Part shown: piece after piece, positions 1 to 10,654 of the stretch
How positions within the stretch are numbered: the stretch's first letter is position 1
Layout: every line of letters starts with the position of its first letter
Origin: Ascarosepion bandense
Lineage: Eukaryota > Mollusca > Cephalopoda > Sepiida > Sepiidae
DNA: 64,000 nucleotides
NCBI GenBank assembly: GCA_037127315.1
Contig: JBBBDQ010000350.1
Coordinates: forward strand, 1,162,001-1,226,000
Direction: 5' to 3'
Position numbers and translations under genes: made by a program
The notes under the pieces: generated by a model
The model's input: the letters and a program-made list of their open reading frames with translations, nothing else
Told to the model about the DNA's origin: nothing
Databases searched by the model: none

Positions 1-999
1 CATCTACGCCGACGACACCACAGTTTATTCTCGCCTCGTTCAAAAATCTGGTGAGGTTGACAAACCGAACCTCACTGCCGAGCTTGAAAAGGACCTCCAA
101 TCCGTGGTGGACTGGGGTAAGAAATGGCGCGTAAATTTTAATGCTTCTAAAACGAAGCTGCTATCAGTTAACTAACATAGACAATCGCTCCTAACTCTCA
201 TTAGCATGGAACAGGCTAGCTTCCCTGAGAGTAAAACACTACGCCTCCTTGGCCTCACACTCTCAGCGGACCTTAAGTGGAATAACTATATAGAATTCAT
301 TGCTAAATCCGCTGCTATGAAAGTCGGTTCTCTGTGCAGGACCAGGAAGTTTTTTCCCGTCTGAGTCCATCCTGCACATATATAAATATACCATCAGCCC
401 GTGTATTGAATACTGCTGCCACATTTAGTCGGGTGCCCCTGCTATTCTCCTAGGGGTTTCTTGACAAAATCCAACGGAGAATCTGTAATGTGATTGATAC
501 CGGCGTGACGTGGCTTCCCTGTGCCTCTTCTATAAATACTTTCACGGCTTCTGCTCCGATGAACTTAGATCACTGGTGTCCCCTAGGTATGAATTTACAC
601 TAACTACTAGATTAGCAATTAGGTCCCACCCTTTTACAGTGAAACCGATAAAATGTAACCGCAATTTTTACTCTAATAACTTCTTTTCTCGCACTCCCGG
701 CCTGTGGAATTCCCTTCCATATACTTGCTTCCCCGACAGCTACAATCACCAGGAATTTAAATTTAAGGTCAATAGACATCTCCTATCACACTAACTCGCA
801 TCCATTCTCTCAAACTCTCTTCCCATCTACTCCAGCCCCATCTTCGGTGTCCCCCATCCGTCTATTACCCTCCTCCCGACATTTCCTATAACTAAACACT
901 CTCGACATTTCCTATAACTAAACACTCTTTCTCATCACTTTCCCCTATGTAACCCCTTGCGCAACAGTGGCAGTAGAATGCCTTGCTTAGGGTGAAATG

Positions 1000-1003
<4 letters not shown>
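1..1003 (+). mobile_element. jockey/CR1-type LINE, RT 3' half (decayed)
   Basis: The window opens inside a non-LTR reverse transcriptase. From base 2 the frame reads IYADDTTVYS, the catalytic YADD motif of the RT palm, then the thumb-type segment (LQSVVDWGKKW, LRLLGLTLSADLKWN). The gene is broken. There is a TAA at 173-175, a TGA at 362-364 where the frame shifts, and a TAG at 426-428 replacing a Trp codon. About 40 bp are missing near 505 compared with the copy at 62941. A last open stretch (510-794) holds the C-terminal block with FFSRTPGLWNSLP, typical of jockey/CR1-like LINEs. The 3' end is GGTGAAATGATTA followed by a TA run. The exact clade is uncertain. Five prime part lies outside the window. 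Confidence 0.88.

Positions 1004-1049
<46 letters not shown>
1004..1049. repeat. (TA)n microsatellite at LINE 3' end
   Basis: About 23 TA dinucleotides follow directly on the LINE 3' terminus, so the run probably grew from the element's tail. Confidence 0.95.
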
Positions 1050-1053
<4 letters not shown>

Positions 1054-1437
1054 CAAATAATTTGTCACATTAAATTAGCAGATCCATGCAGACTTCAAAG
1101 TTTCGTGAGGATACCGTTATGATGTCATCACTTATCGGGGCTGTTTTTTTGTTGTTTTTTTTTGTGTGTCCTTTTTTTTGTTTTTCTTATTTACATGAAG
1201 CTTGGTGTGATTTGATATTTTGTCGGAGTGGTCTTCCTTGCGATTGGTTGGTTTTATTTCTATTGTGCAAGTGTTTGTTTTTATTTTAATGCTTTTGTAT
1301 TGCTTTTTAATGTGCACGTGAGTGGGTGTCTGCTTAACTGCTTTTTTTTTTATTGCTTTCTTCCCTTCATTTAGGTTGACCTGTTTCTGTTTTATTGTCC
1401 CCTTTTCATTGATTTGTCTTTTTTCCTACCGTGTTAG
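1050..1437. other. T-rich unassigned stretch
   Basis: Poly-T rich on the + strand with G/T tracts. The short frames here (1086-1289 and antisense) are low-complexity Phe/Leu or Lys/Thr runs and give no recognisable product. I see no gene. Confidence 0.5.
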
Positions 1438-1439
1438 TA

Positions 1440-1968
1440 CAGGGTAACCCCCAAAACGGGAATTTTTTAACAATCCAATAAAACCAAGAGTGATGGAAGA
1501 AAAATATTTTATTCAAAGTAATTAAAACCTTAAAACATGTCATTTAATTGATGAAATTTTCATTTTTAAAAAATTACGTCCTGTAGATGGTGTCCTCCTA
1601 TATGAATGCATTCTTGAAATCTGCTGTTGAGACAGTGACAGTGACTGAGATCCAATGTTCGTTTTCAAAAAAATAAGGTCCGATGATCTTGTAATGAAAT
1701 AGCACATCACAATGTCACCTTTCTAGCGTTCATAAACTTCATTAGGATTTGTGTCTGCCCAGTAACGGTAGTTCTGTTTATTAACGCAACCTGTGCGATG
1801 AAAATGGGCCTAATCTGACATCCATAACTTGCTTAGAAATTCATCTTGATCCATAGTTACTGAAATGGACGAGTGTTTACTTCGTGAGGCCATTGTTTCG
1901 CAGTGCTGCCACTTGATCATGTCTGCCAATACACACTTAAAAATTCCCATTTTTGGCGGGTCAAACTG
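1440..1968 (-). mobile_element. Tc1/mariner-superfamily transposon, decayed
   Basis: The element is bounded by imperfect inverted repeats of about 27 bp. The left end starts CAGGGTAACCCCC and the right end closes GGGTCAAACTG; both run into a shared GGGAATTTTT. A TA dinucleotide flanks each side (1438-1439, 1969-1970), the usual Tc1/mariner target duplication. On the minus strand, short blocks resemble a transposase: NKQNYRYWADTNPNEV, then in another frame IIGPYFFENEHW. These are familiar in mariner-like transposases with the QNYRYW and GPYFFE motifs. At 529 bp the element is too short for a complete gene and carries frameshifts, so it is an internally deleted fossil. Confidence 0.75.
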
Positions 1969-1970
1969 TA

Positions 1971-2558
1971 TATTTAACAGTTTAAGGGTTACTCTTTTAG
2001 GTCATGGTTGGGTGTTTCTGTTTTTGTGTGTATTTGTTTTATTGGGCTTTGCATGTGTTTTTTTTTCTGTTTGATGGTTTTTATATTATTTTTTTTTGTT
2101 TTTCGTCATGATTGTGTGTTTGTATTTTTATTTTTATATTTATATCTCAACCCTGATATCCAGCACTTTGCGATAAAAAAAACCTTCTTACTAAAATACT
2201 TTTTATCAATAAAACTACTGAAAAACATCAATCTTCGCGTTAAACGTTATCACAACTCGACACTGTGTGTACGTGTATATATATATATATATATATATAT
2301 ATTCACCACAAGAAAATATCCTAGTTCAATAAGAAGACAACGTTGCAACAAATTGTTGAATTCCATTACAAATTGGTAGCCTGGGTTATTACAAGTTTTT
2401 CAAATAAACATTATGCCAGTCATCTTCTCACTCATAGTACACAGTTTATAATTTGTTGAAGGATGAAAATGTTCTCCGTTTTTCTGAGTTACCTTACACC
2501 TTATTCTGTATAAACAAAAAATAATTATGTTCTAAATTCATTTATCTTGGAAATGTTG
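1971..2558. other. T-rich/AT-rich unassigned stretch
   Basis: Contains T-rich low-complexity sequence (1980-2150) and a TA run at about 2276-2302. The frame at 2008-2379 is Phe/Val/Tyr-rich and reads through the microsatellite, so I do not call it a gene. Confidence 0.5.
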
Positions 2559-2730
2559 AAAGCAACGGATAACATATTTGAAGGACCTAATCAGGTGGAT
2601 GACGGAACGAGGATTACATGTTGTAACAGGAGAAGGCGTACTCAGACCCACCAGGGATAGGGGGACGTGGAGAGCCATGATCGCCTACGTCCTGAAGAGA
2701 CAAGGCACATAGTAGTAGAAGAAGAAGAAA
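2559..2730 (+). mobile_element. RTE-clade LINE, 3' fragment
   Basis: Matches the last about 170 bp of the RTE copies elsewhere in the window, encoding the end of the RT (ITYLKDLIRWM, then RDRETW-like). It finishes in a GAA/TAG microsatellite tail (AGTAGTAGAAGAAGAAGAA), as RTE elements do. Strong 5' truncation is normal for LINE copies. Confidence 0.8.
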
Positions 2731-3543
2731 TACGTTAATTGTTAACCACTTTCTGCTATACTGCAAATAATTTCGAAACGTTTCAAGAGAAAGTTTTTCA
2801 AGACAACGATTTTTTTTATATCAAAACAAGAAAAAACTTGTTTTTATTACTTACTCAAATGAGTTTACATAATCGCAATTAGAATTTCATTCTTTGTTCT
2901 TTTCTTCTACAACCGTTTAGAAATTTTGCATTAACATAAATTTTAAATGCAAAAACTTTTCATATTTACGTTTGATCCGACAGAGGTAGTCATTATATCC
3001 ACGAAACAATCATGGAAATGTTTGTTTTCTTCTCAAATTTCTAATATAAACGTGTATCAAAGGATTAGAGTCGAATGAAAAGCCGATATTTTAAGCTCAA
3101 ATGTTGGCAACAGACAATTTAAAACCAAAACATTTCATAATTTATGAATTACTTCAATTAACGTTCATCTCTATCGCCGTTAAATATTCAATATGAGTTC
3201 TAAAACAAAATTCTGACTAAATTGCCTTGAAAAATTATGAGGGGGAGAAGAAGAAAAGTTCTTGGCCTTATGAAAAAGAGGAAGCTTAACAAAAACTGAA
3301 AAATCAAAATTATTGCATTTGTTAATTTATTTAGATTGTGAGAAGCGGTTCAGATAGAAAGTTTTGGACCTTCCCGCTTCGTATAGTCAATTTTTTTAAG
3401 AAACGAACAAAATTCAAATTTAATCTTATTCAAAGCCTCAACAGAAATGTCCTTTGGGTTAAGAAATTTTTCTTCTCAGTAGCATAGAAACAGTGAATTG
3501 TTAACATATTCGATGGCATTGCAGCGTGTGTCTGGCTGCCTAC
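2731..3543. other. AT-rich unassigned stretch
   Basis: No reading frame, tandem repeat or known element end was recognised. The base composition is AT-rich with long A and T runs. Confidence 0.5.
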
Positions 3544-3875
3544 AATGCTATATGTGCGTTCTGGTGCAGTGAATATCAATTTGGAACGAGAAATCAGGGA
3601 GCCGAGTTCGAATTCCAGTTGAATTCATTGCATTCACTTACGCGCAAATATCTCTGGGAAAAGTATTAATCCGTCTTTTCCCTTTAGTTATGGGCTAAAT
3701 AACAGGACAGATTGGGTTCTATAGCCTTGGTCGACAACCAGTCTACCGCAGAAAGTAATGGCAACCTACCTCGGGATAATGTTCTGCCCAGTCACTCATG
3801 TCTCTTTCGAGACATGATCGCCCAAGCGTGTATCACGTATCACACTTAACTGACTGACTGATAATGCTATATGTG
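3544..3875 (+). mobile_element. tRNA-derived SINE-B with 13-bp target duplication
   Basis: The SINE occupies 3557-3862. Its head resembles a tRNA: a GTGCAGTGAATAT A-box-like segment and GAGTTCGAATTCC as the B box. The body then runs to a tail of TGACTGACTGA. It is flanked by a perfect direct repeat, AATGCTATATGTG, at 3544-3556 and 3863-3875, direct evidence of retroposition. Octopus tRNA-derived SINEs (OK, OR1, OR2) are described; whether this is one of them needs a library search. The SINE also holds an internal palindrome, CATGTCTC/GAGACATG. It sits at the edge of an RTE fragment. Confidence 0.88.
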
Positions 3876-4139
3876 GAAAAGACTGGAAGCAACCAAAATG
3901 TGGCTCTACAGAAGGATGCTGAGAATATCATAACCGAACATGTGAGCAACGACGAGTTTTTGGAGAGGAAGGAAATGAAAAGGCAACTGATAATTAACAT
4001 CAAGAAAATACAGCTGAAGTTTCTGGGGCATGTAATGAGGAAGGATGGCTTGGAGAATGTGATACTCACGGGATGTATGAAGGGAAGTAGAGACAGGGGA
4101 AAGCAACGCGTGACATACTTGATAAACTTGAGCAGCTGT
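3876..4139 (+). mobile_element. RTE-clade LINE fragment
   Basis: Encodes the RT C-terminal block found in the other copies: WLYRRMLRIS, then HVSNDEFLER, KFLGHVMRKDGLENVILTG and KQRVTYL. It stops at about 4139, where the sequence becomes unrelated, so both ends are truncated. It lies between two SINE-B copies in opposite orientation (3557-3862 plus, 4386-4673 minus). Confidence 0.8.
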
Positions 4140-4385
4140 AGAGCGCGAAGCAGAATCAAGCCAGACAAGAACAGCGCAATTTCGTCAAGGACATTGGAAC
4201 AAGGAATGCGATATTTATGCTTAGGCCGCTATCAGAAAGGGCGATACAAATGAAAAAGGAAGTTTACCTGTGCTTTGATTTAGAACAAGATGATGATGAA
4301 GAACTAAAAACCTTTCTACAGAGCATTACGTCTCTACAAATGAATGAGATACCGAATATTTCTACATGTAAAGCAACATGTAGAT

Positions 4386-4673
4386 GTCAGTCAGTCAGTT
4401 AAGTGCCATACGTGAAACACGAAAGAGACATGACTGACTGGGTAGAAGATTATCCCGCAGTAGGTTGCCATTGCTTTCTGCGGTAGATTGGTTGCCAGCC
4501 AAGGCTATAGAACCCAATCTGTCCTGTTATTTAACCCATAACTGCAAGGAAGAGACGGATTAATACCTTTCCCAAGGGTATTTGCGCGTAAGTGAATGCA
4601 ATGAATTCAACTGGAATTCGAACTCGGCTCCCCGATCTCTCGTTCCAAACCGATATCCACTGCACCACAATGT
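4386..4673 (-). mobile_element. tRNA-derived SINE-B
   Basis: Reverse-strand copy of the family at 3557. The tail GTCAGTCAGTCAG lies at the left and the tRNA-like head (CGAGCCGAGTTCGAAT-type B box, reversed) at the right. The loop of the CATGTCTC palindrome is shortened in this copy. I could not fix its target duplication. Confidence 0.85.
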
Positions 4674-4967
4674 AAACTGAGCGAGACTCAAAATCAAGAA
4701 ACATTTTCATGATTTGACCTGATATCCATAGGACATGACGACTGACTGGAACCCACATGACGTAATTGTAAATGACAATATTCATGATGATCTATTTGCA
4801 TCAGATGGTGATAGCAACTTTGAAGAGTTTTAATTATGTATGTGGAGGTGGAGTTAGTACTTCTGTAATGAGAAATAAAGATTTTATGGAATCTTAAATA
4901 TTTTGTGACTGAACACCGAAAAAAATACCGTAATGTTACTGAAAAACAAAATTTTCCTCTAATCAAA
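4674..4967. other. unassigned stretch between SINE and Helitron
   Basis: Near 300 bp with no recognised element. Small antisense frames here (4531-4966) overlap the SINE and are not convincing genes. Confidence 0.4.
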
Positions 4968-5013
4968 TCTAAATCTAATATAAATCTAAACTTATTTATA
5001 AATGGAACTTTGT

Positions 5014-5050
<37 letters not shown>

Positions 5051-5707
5051 CGTTACCTATAGACTCCGAAACGGCTGAACCGATTTTCTTGAAAATTTAC
5101 ACAGTTGTACTATAAGCGTCTGCGAGTGTTTTAGCTAGGTCTTGTGTCGAGGTACCCCCGATAAATATCGAAAATCAATAATCGAAAAAATCGGGTTATA
5201 GAAGGAGTGGTCCGATTTTAATCAAATTTGACACACTCATAGACAAAGACATAAGAAACGGTATTCAGAAGTTTCAAGGTTGCAGTTCTTACAGTAGTGC
5301 AGAAAAACGATAATATATATGTATAAAAGGCAAGATTTTTGTGTGTGTCTGTTTATCTGCCTGTATGTCTGTTTTTTTTTTTCAGCCCTTTTATTTTAGT
5401 TTTTGCTTCGGGTTTCGTTCTAAGTAGGTATAATTGTAGTTCTTAGTCTCAGCCATGATACCATTTACTCAGAGGACTTATTTAGCCTTCAGTTTACGAC
5501 GAAAAAAACTTATTTGATATCGATACCAGGAAATCAAAATTTGACTGACATCCATTCATTTTTCTTTCAGTCTACGGTTTCGCTTTAACTGGAAACAACC
5601 ATTGCTTTTTAGTCTTTCATGCCAACGTCCAAAGAGTTTGAACTCCAGGACCATGGATTAGTTTTAAAGCTTTCATTGCACCCGAGCAACGCCGGGCTAT
5701 ACTGCTA
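4968..5707 (+). mobile_element. non-autonomous Helitron-like element, copy 1
   Basis: About 740 bp beginning TCTAAATC and ending CTAG, inserted before T. The 3' end has CCCG-AGCAACGC-CGGG, a short hairpin, a few bases before CTAG, the arrangement of Helitron termini (5' TC, 3' hairpin then CTRR, no target duplication). The 5' part carries a (TG)n run at 5019-5047 and then a conserved block with GGCTGAACCGATTTTCTTG. There is no Rep/helicase frame, so it is non-autonomous. Other copies are at 18912, 26212, 27048, 31547, 43199 and 61007. Confidence 0.75.
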
Positions 5708-5947
5708 GTGAGTTATAATTAGAAATACATATTTTATTTTATTATTATTAAATGTTGTTATTTACTACTATGGGAAATATTGGTTGGTGTGAACGCACCT
5801 ATAGCAAACATCAAAGATTACTTATGCGTATTGCTCAGAGGAACTTTTGAAATTGTTGTGTAATCGTCTCTTGAATATTTCATTTTAAAGTGAAATCAAG
5901 AAGTAAAACTGACAACTGACTGCAACAGTTAAAAGGACAGCCTAATA

Positions 5948-6591
5948 TGCCAAATACAGATCGGGAATACTAGAATCAAACAGGTACAAAAATGTAAATA
6001 CCTGGGAAGTGTTCTAACAAAAGACGGAAAGTGCGACACAGAGATCCGAAGGCGAATTGGCATGGCGAAGGAAGCATTCCAGAAATTGAGTAAGGTATTA
6101 AGAAACAGGACAATTTTGCTAGAAACAAAGAGAAGAGTACTGGATTGCTGTGTGATGTCAGTTCTTCAATATGGCAGTGAATGCTGGACAATATCATCAA
6201 AGATGAAGGAAAAACTTGAGGCAACTGAAATGTGGTTCTACAGAAGGATGCGAATCTCATGGATCGAGCATGTGAGCAATGATGAGGTCTTAGAAATGAT
6301 GGAAACAAAAAGTAAATTAATACTGAACATCAGGAAGAGACAGCTGAAGTTTCCGAGACATGCAATGAGGAAGGAGGTCTTGGAGAACCTGATACTAACA
6401 GGCCAGATAGAGGGGAAAAGAGCCAGGGGAAAGCAACGGATAACATATTTGAAGGACTTAATCAGGTAGATGATGGAATGAGGGTTGCATGGTGTAACAG
6501 GAGAAGGCGTGCTAAGATCCACCAGGGATAGGGAGACGTGGAAAGCCATGATCGCCTATATCCTGAAGGGACAGGGCACATAGAAGAAGAA
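5948..6591 (+). mobile_element. RTE-clade LINE, RT C-terminal region
   Basis: A 5'-truncated copy. The reading covers RIKQVQKCKYLGS and VLTKDGKCDTEIRRR, then SVLQYGSECWTIS, WFYRRM, RKRQLKF, RKEVLENLILTGQIEG, and after a TAG near 6467 the end RSTRDRETWKAMI. The longest open part is 6062-6469 (135 aa). The order YGSE.W, RR(M/L), LGH.MR and DRE.W is that of BovB/RTE-type reverse transcriptases. The 3' end has a GAAGAAG tail. The catalytic YADD region is missing and in-frame stops make it non-functional. Confidence 0.85.
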
Positions 6592-7470
6592 TGCGAAATG
6601 CTTCAGCTAGAAATATTTACATCGGTCGTTACTATACCGAGGCAGTTGTTAACCTACCACGATCCATGGCTCAAGCATACTAGCCTACGTAAAAGTACCG
6701 ATACACCATAGGATTTAAGCTTAGCTTTTCGTAACTGTCGTATTAGACGATACCCTATTTGCGGAAATTTTTAAGACTTAATGTCCGCCTTATACGTGGA
6801 AATATGCGATACATATTCCCCAAATAAGTAAGTCTTTATGATGCCACATTTCCAAAGAAAACTTACGCCATTTTATTTTCATAAACCTCCGCAGAATAAT
6901 ATTTCAAATAATATATTACCAAGGAATTAAAGCTTTCTCTGGGCTCATAAGCAAAAGGATGCCAAGCCTGCCCTGATATAAAACCTATACAAGAGATTGG
7001 ACAGGTCACTGTTTGCCGTGTCAAAAAGCTCAAGCAATATTGCATACTAAGCGCCAACATTTTCCGATTTCGGACACCCGATTCGACATGTTAAGATCAA
7101 AGATGTCGCAAATAATATCATCATCACCGGTACAGTCCAACTACCCAATTTAAATGCCAGAAAAATTTCTGCTTTTTGCTGGTAAAAGACAATGCTACTA
7201 AATACACTTAGAGGCTAAATACACTAAAGAACTCCACACAAAGTCATCAACTTTATGGCAAATACTTTACAATAATGATTAACAAACAGGAAAATATATC
7301 TTTACTCGTCTAAAATTTGCACACATGGCCATTATCAATGAAGATCATTTAAAAAGAAGCAGCCATTGGATAAAATGGCCTGATGGAGTATTGAAGATTT
7401 TATGCCATATCACAAATAATTTGTTGTAGAGAAAATATATGATAGCAGAAGCAAGTGACGGGAACATATA
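6592..7470. other. unassigned, possibly unique sequence
   Basis: No match to any other part of the window and no convincing reading frame. It ends at a core-promoter-like site at 7477. Confidence 0.4.
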
Positions 7471-7476
7471 TAAACC

Positions 7477-7510
7477 TATATAAAAAAAGAGCGGCCCTCT
7501 CTAGTCAGTC
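7477..7510 (+). promoter_or_regulatory. TATA/Inr-like pair
   Basis: TATATAAAA at 7477-7485 is followed 30 bp later by TCAGTC at 7505-7510, matching the animal TATA-to-initiator spacing. No gene is visible downstream; the next 600 bp are a decayed minisatellite. It may be chance in AT-rich DNA or the remains of an LTR promoter. Confidence 0.3.
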
Positions 7511-7614
7511 ATATTTTTCTTTCGAAAACATAGACATTTGAACTCAGGCTCACGTTTAAAAAGTGTACGTTTTTCCACAACCATTTCTTATTTTATTCCT
7601 ATTTTATGAAATTA

Positions 7615-8170
7615 GAAGGATGGAATGGCCATGTATGAGATTAGAGACAAGGTCGGATATGAAGGAAAACCACGGTCGCGTTTGAGATTGGAATAATGGA
7701 CGCACACAGCCACGCATTAGATTAGTGCGAAGGACCAACATCGTCACGTATGAGATTAAAGAGAAAGACGAATGTGGCCACATTTATGATTGGCCGGATA
7801 TGGCCACATATAAGAGTAAATATAAGGACGGACACTGCCACATATGGAATTGGTGTGAATGACGAAAACAGACACGTATCTCGGACAGGAATGAGATTGG
7901 TATGAAGAAAAAGCATGACCAAGGTTAAGAATAAAGAGAATTAAGAACATGACCACGTCTCAGATCAGACAAGGCCACCGATTAGATTAATGAGAAAGAC
8001 GGTCACGTACAGGAATGAGATTGATGTGAAAGATAAACATGGCCAAGTATGAGAAAAAAGAGAAAGAAATACATGAACACGTCTAAGATTGGAGTAAAAG
8101 GCGAACATGGCCACGTATTAGATTAAAGATATGGACGGCCACAGCTACGTATGGGATTGATGTGAAAGTC
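7615..8170. repeat. degenerate minisatellite, GGCCACGTATGAGATTA units
   Basis: A core like GGCCACGTATGAGATTA recurs at irregular spacing of about 35-50 bp, separated by purine-rich AAAGAGAAAGACGAACAT-like spacers. At least a dozen recognisable cores are present but none are identical, so this is an old array. The composition is more G/C-balanced than the flanks. The overlapping antisense frames (7722-7956) simply read the repeat. Confidence 0.7.
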
Positions 8171-8175
8171 GAACA

Positions 8176-8477
8176 TCAGTTAAGTGCACTACGTGATACA
8201 CTCTTCGGCGATCATGTTTCGAAAGAGACATGACTGACTGGGCAGAATATTTTTCACACAGTACGTTGCCATTACTTTCTATAGTAGACAGATTGCCAAC
8301 CAAGGCTATAGAACCCAATCTGCCCTATTATTTAACCCATAGCTGGAGGGAAGAGATGGAATAATACCTTTCCCAAGGGTATTTGCGCATACGTGAATGC
8401 AAGGAATTCAACTGGAATTCGAATTCGGTACTCCGATTTCTCGTTCTAAGCCGATATCCACTACACGACAAGGCACA
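8176..8477 (-). mobile_element. tRNA-derived SINE-B
   Basis: Near full-length reverse copy, tail at left, with the head ending at AAGGCACA. The tRNA-like segment reads GAATTCGAATTCC on the minus strand. It starts a cluster of four abutting elements that runs to 10057. Confidence 0.87.
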
Positions 8478-8487
8478 TTCCAACATT

Positions 8488-9140
8488 TTCTTCTTCTTCT
8501 ATATACCCTATTCTTTCAGGACGTAGGTGATCATGGCTTTCCACGTCTCTCTATCCCTAGTGGATCTTAGCACGCCTTTTCCTGTTACACCATGAAACCC
8601 TCGTTCCGTCATCCACCTGATCAGGTCCTTCAAATATGTTATCCGCTTCTTTCCCCTGTCTCTTTTTCCCTCTATCTGGCCTGTTAGTATCAGGTTCTCC
8701 AAGCGTTCCTTCCTCATTGCATGTACCAGGAACTTCAACTGTCTTTTCCTAATGCTTAGTATTAATTTTCTTTTCGTTTCCATCATTTCCAAAACCTCAT
8801 CATTGCTCACATGCTCGATCCATGATATTCATAGCATCCTTCTCTAGAACCACATTTCACTTGCTTCAGGTTTTCCTTCATCTTTGATGATATTGTCCAG
8901 CATTCACTGCCATATTGAAGAACTGACATCACATAGCGATTCAGTAGTCTCTTCTTTATTTCTAGCAAAATTGTCTTGTTTCTTAATACTTTACTCACCT
9001 TCTGGAATGCTTCCTTCGCCATGCAAATTCGCCTTCGGATCTCTGTGTCGCACTTTCCGTCTTTTGTTATAACATTTCCCAGGTGTTTAAATTTTTGTAC
9101 CTGCTTGATTTTAGTATCCTCAACTTGTATTCGGCATCCA
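8488..9140 (-). mobile_element. RTE-clade LINE, RT C-terminal region
   Basis: Minus-strand RTE copy, closely matching 5948-6591. Two frames cover it: 9148-8807 (IKQVQKFKHLGNVITKDGK, SVLQYGSECWTIS) and 8810-8508 (SNDEVLEMMETKRK, RKERLENLILTGQIEG, RDRETWKAMI). A frameshift near 8810 separates them. The GAAGAAGAA tail lies at 8488-8499. Its truncated 5' end touches the plus-strand LINE at 9141, leaving no unrelated spacer. Confidence 0.87.
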
Positions 9141-9794
9141 TCCTGCATATATACAAGTCAACCATCCGTCCGTGCATGGAGTACTGCTGCCATTTATGGT
9201 CAAGCGCCCCTGCCGTTCTCCTCAGTGTTCTTGACAGGCTCTAAAGGAGAGTCTGTAATGTGATAGGTACTGATCTGGCGGCTCGACTGCAGCCACTTCC
9301 CCACCGTCGAAATGTGGCCACCCTTTGTCTGTTCTACAAATACTTTCATGGCCGTACTTAAGTCACTGGTGCCTCCTCAACAGGTGTTTACTCGTGCAAC
9401 CAGACTGGCAACTGGGTACCACCCATTCACAGCCAGGTTAGCCAAATGCAGACGACAATTCTACTCCTGCAGCTTCTTCTCTCGCACTTCCCGCCTGTGG
9501 AACTCGCTCCCATATTCTTTCTATCCTGACGGCTACAACCTCCAGAAATTTAAATGCAAAGTCAATACTCATTTATTAACCACTGGACTCTAGCTCTCTC
9601 CCCACCCCCGTATAACCTTCCCTTTCTCTCCACCTATGTATCTGTCAGTGCACCTGCATTCTCAGCTTTCTATTGCTCCTTTCTAACTAGTTTGTACTCC
9701 TCACTCTTTTCTAATTAATCTTTTTACAGTTATGTAACCTCCTGCACATCAGTGGCATTTCTGCCTTGCTCGGGGTGAAATGATTAAAAAAAAA
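9141..9794 (+). mobile_element. jockey/CR1-type LINE, 3' part
   Basis: Begins at TCCTGCATATAT, equivalent to about base 367 of the first LINE copy, and runs to GGTGAAATGATTA plus an A run. The open part at 9312-9593 encodes the RT C-terminus (RLWNSLPYSFYPDGYN). This subfamily matches the copy at 51238-51710 more closely than the one at 1-1003. Confidence 0.87.
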
Positions 9795-9800
9795 TATATT

Positions 9801-10057
9801 GGGCTGCCCTTTTGAGAAACTGGATAACCGAGTTTGAATTTCAGTTGAATTCGTTGCATTCACTTACGCACAAATACCTTCTCGTTCCATTTCTGGGTTA
9901 AATAGCAGAATAGATTGGCTTCTGTAGCCTTGGTTGACAACCAGCCTACCACAGAAAGTAATGGCAACCTATTGCGGAAAATATTCTGCCCAGTCAGTCA
10001 AGTCTCTTTCAAGACACGATCACCCAAGTGTGTATGTCATATGGCACTTAACTGAGT
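9801..10057 (+). mobile_element. tRNA-derived SINE-B, diverged
   Basis: Plus-strand copy lacking the start of the tRNA-like head, with GAGTTTGAATTTC in place of the B box and a deletion in the TACCTTTCCC region. Ends at CACTTAACTGAGTG. It is placed directly after the LINE tail. Confidence 0.8.
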
Positions 10058-10440
10058 GTCAAGATATTACTAATTGGATTGGGTTTAAGTCAAGTAAAAA
10101 TTGGTTATTACCTTTTTCAATGAAATTAGTGAAAAATACATGCAGCTAGTTATAACTAAATTCCAAAATCTTACTTTTCCATTTTTACATGTTCAGAGAC
10201 CCTACACTTAATCAGACTTTGAATTTGCTTTATGTTTTGACTTACAGAGAAAATAGAGGAATCAATTGCAGTGATCAATTTCTCATTAAATTTTTAACAA
10301 GTCTGTTACTCTACAGGTTTTAACAAGAATCTCAAATACAAAATATCTAAATTATAAATAATATCTTGAATGTGAATAATTCTTTCATGTATAATTTTCA
10401 TCTTTTGAAGATTCAATTTCTCTTACTTTAGTGCCTGCCT
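10058..10440. other. AT-rich unassigned stretch
   Basis: No element or gene recognised between the SINE and the direct repeat at 10441. Confidence 0.4.
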
Positions 10441-10571
10441 TTCTAAAGTCTTATTAACTCATGCTGCATGCATATAGACTATTATATGTGCAGATATACT
10501 ATTGGATGTACCTAATAGAAAAGTATACTTTTTGTCCTGGATGTTTCATATATCAGATTATATGTATATAA

Positions 10572-10572
<1 letters not shown>
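10441..10572. repeat. direct repeat D1 flanking the tandem array
   Basis: About 130 bp from TTCTAAAGTC to ATCAGATTAT, repeated at 12472 with only a few differences. Both copies then pass into a microsatellite, TG-rich here and TA/TG/AG-rich at the second. Confidence 0.88.

Positions 10573-10634
<62 letters not shown>
10573..10634. repeat. (TG)n microsatellite
   Basis: About 30 TG units. The frame 10502-10735 is Cys/Val repeats read from this run and is not a gene. Confidence 0.95.
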
Positions 10635-10654
10635 AGATTAAAGTGATTTCTAAA

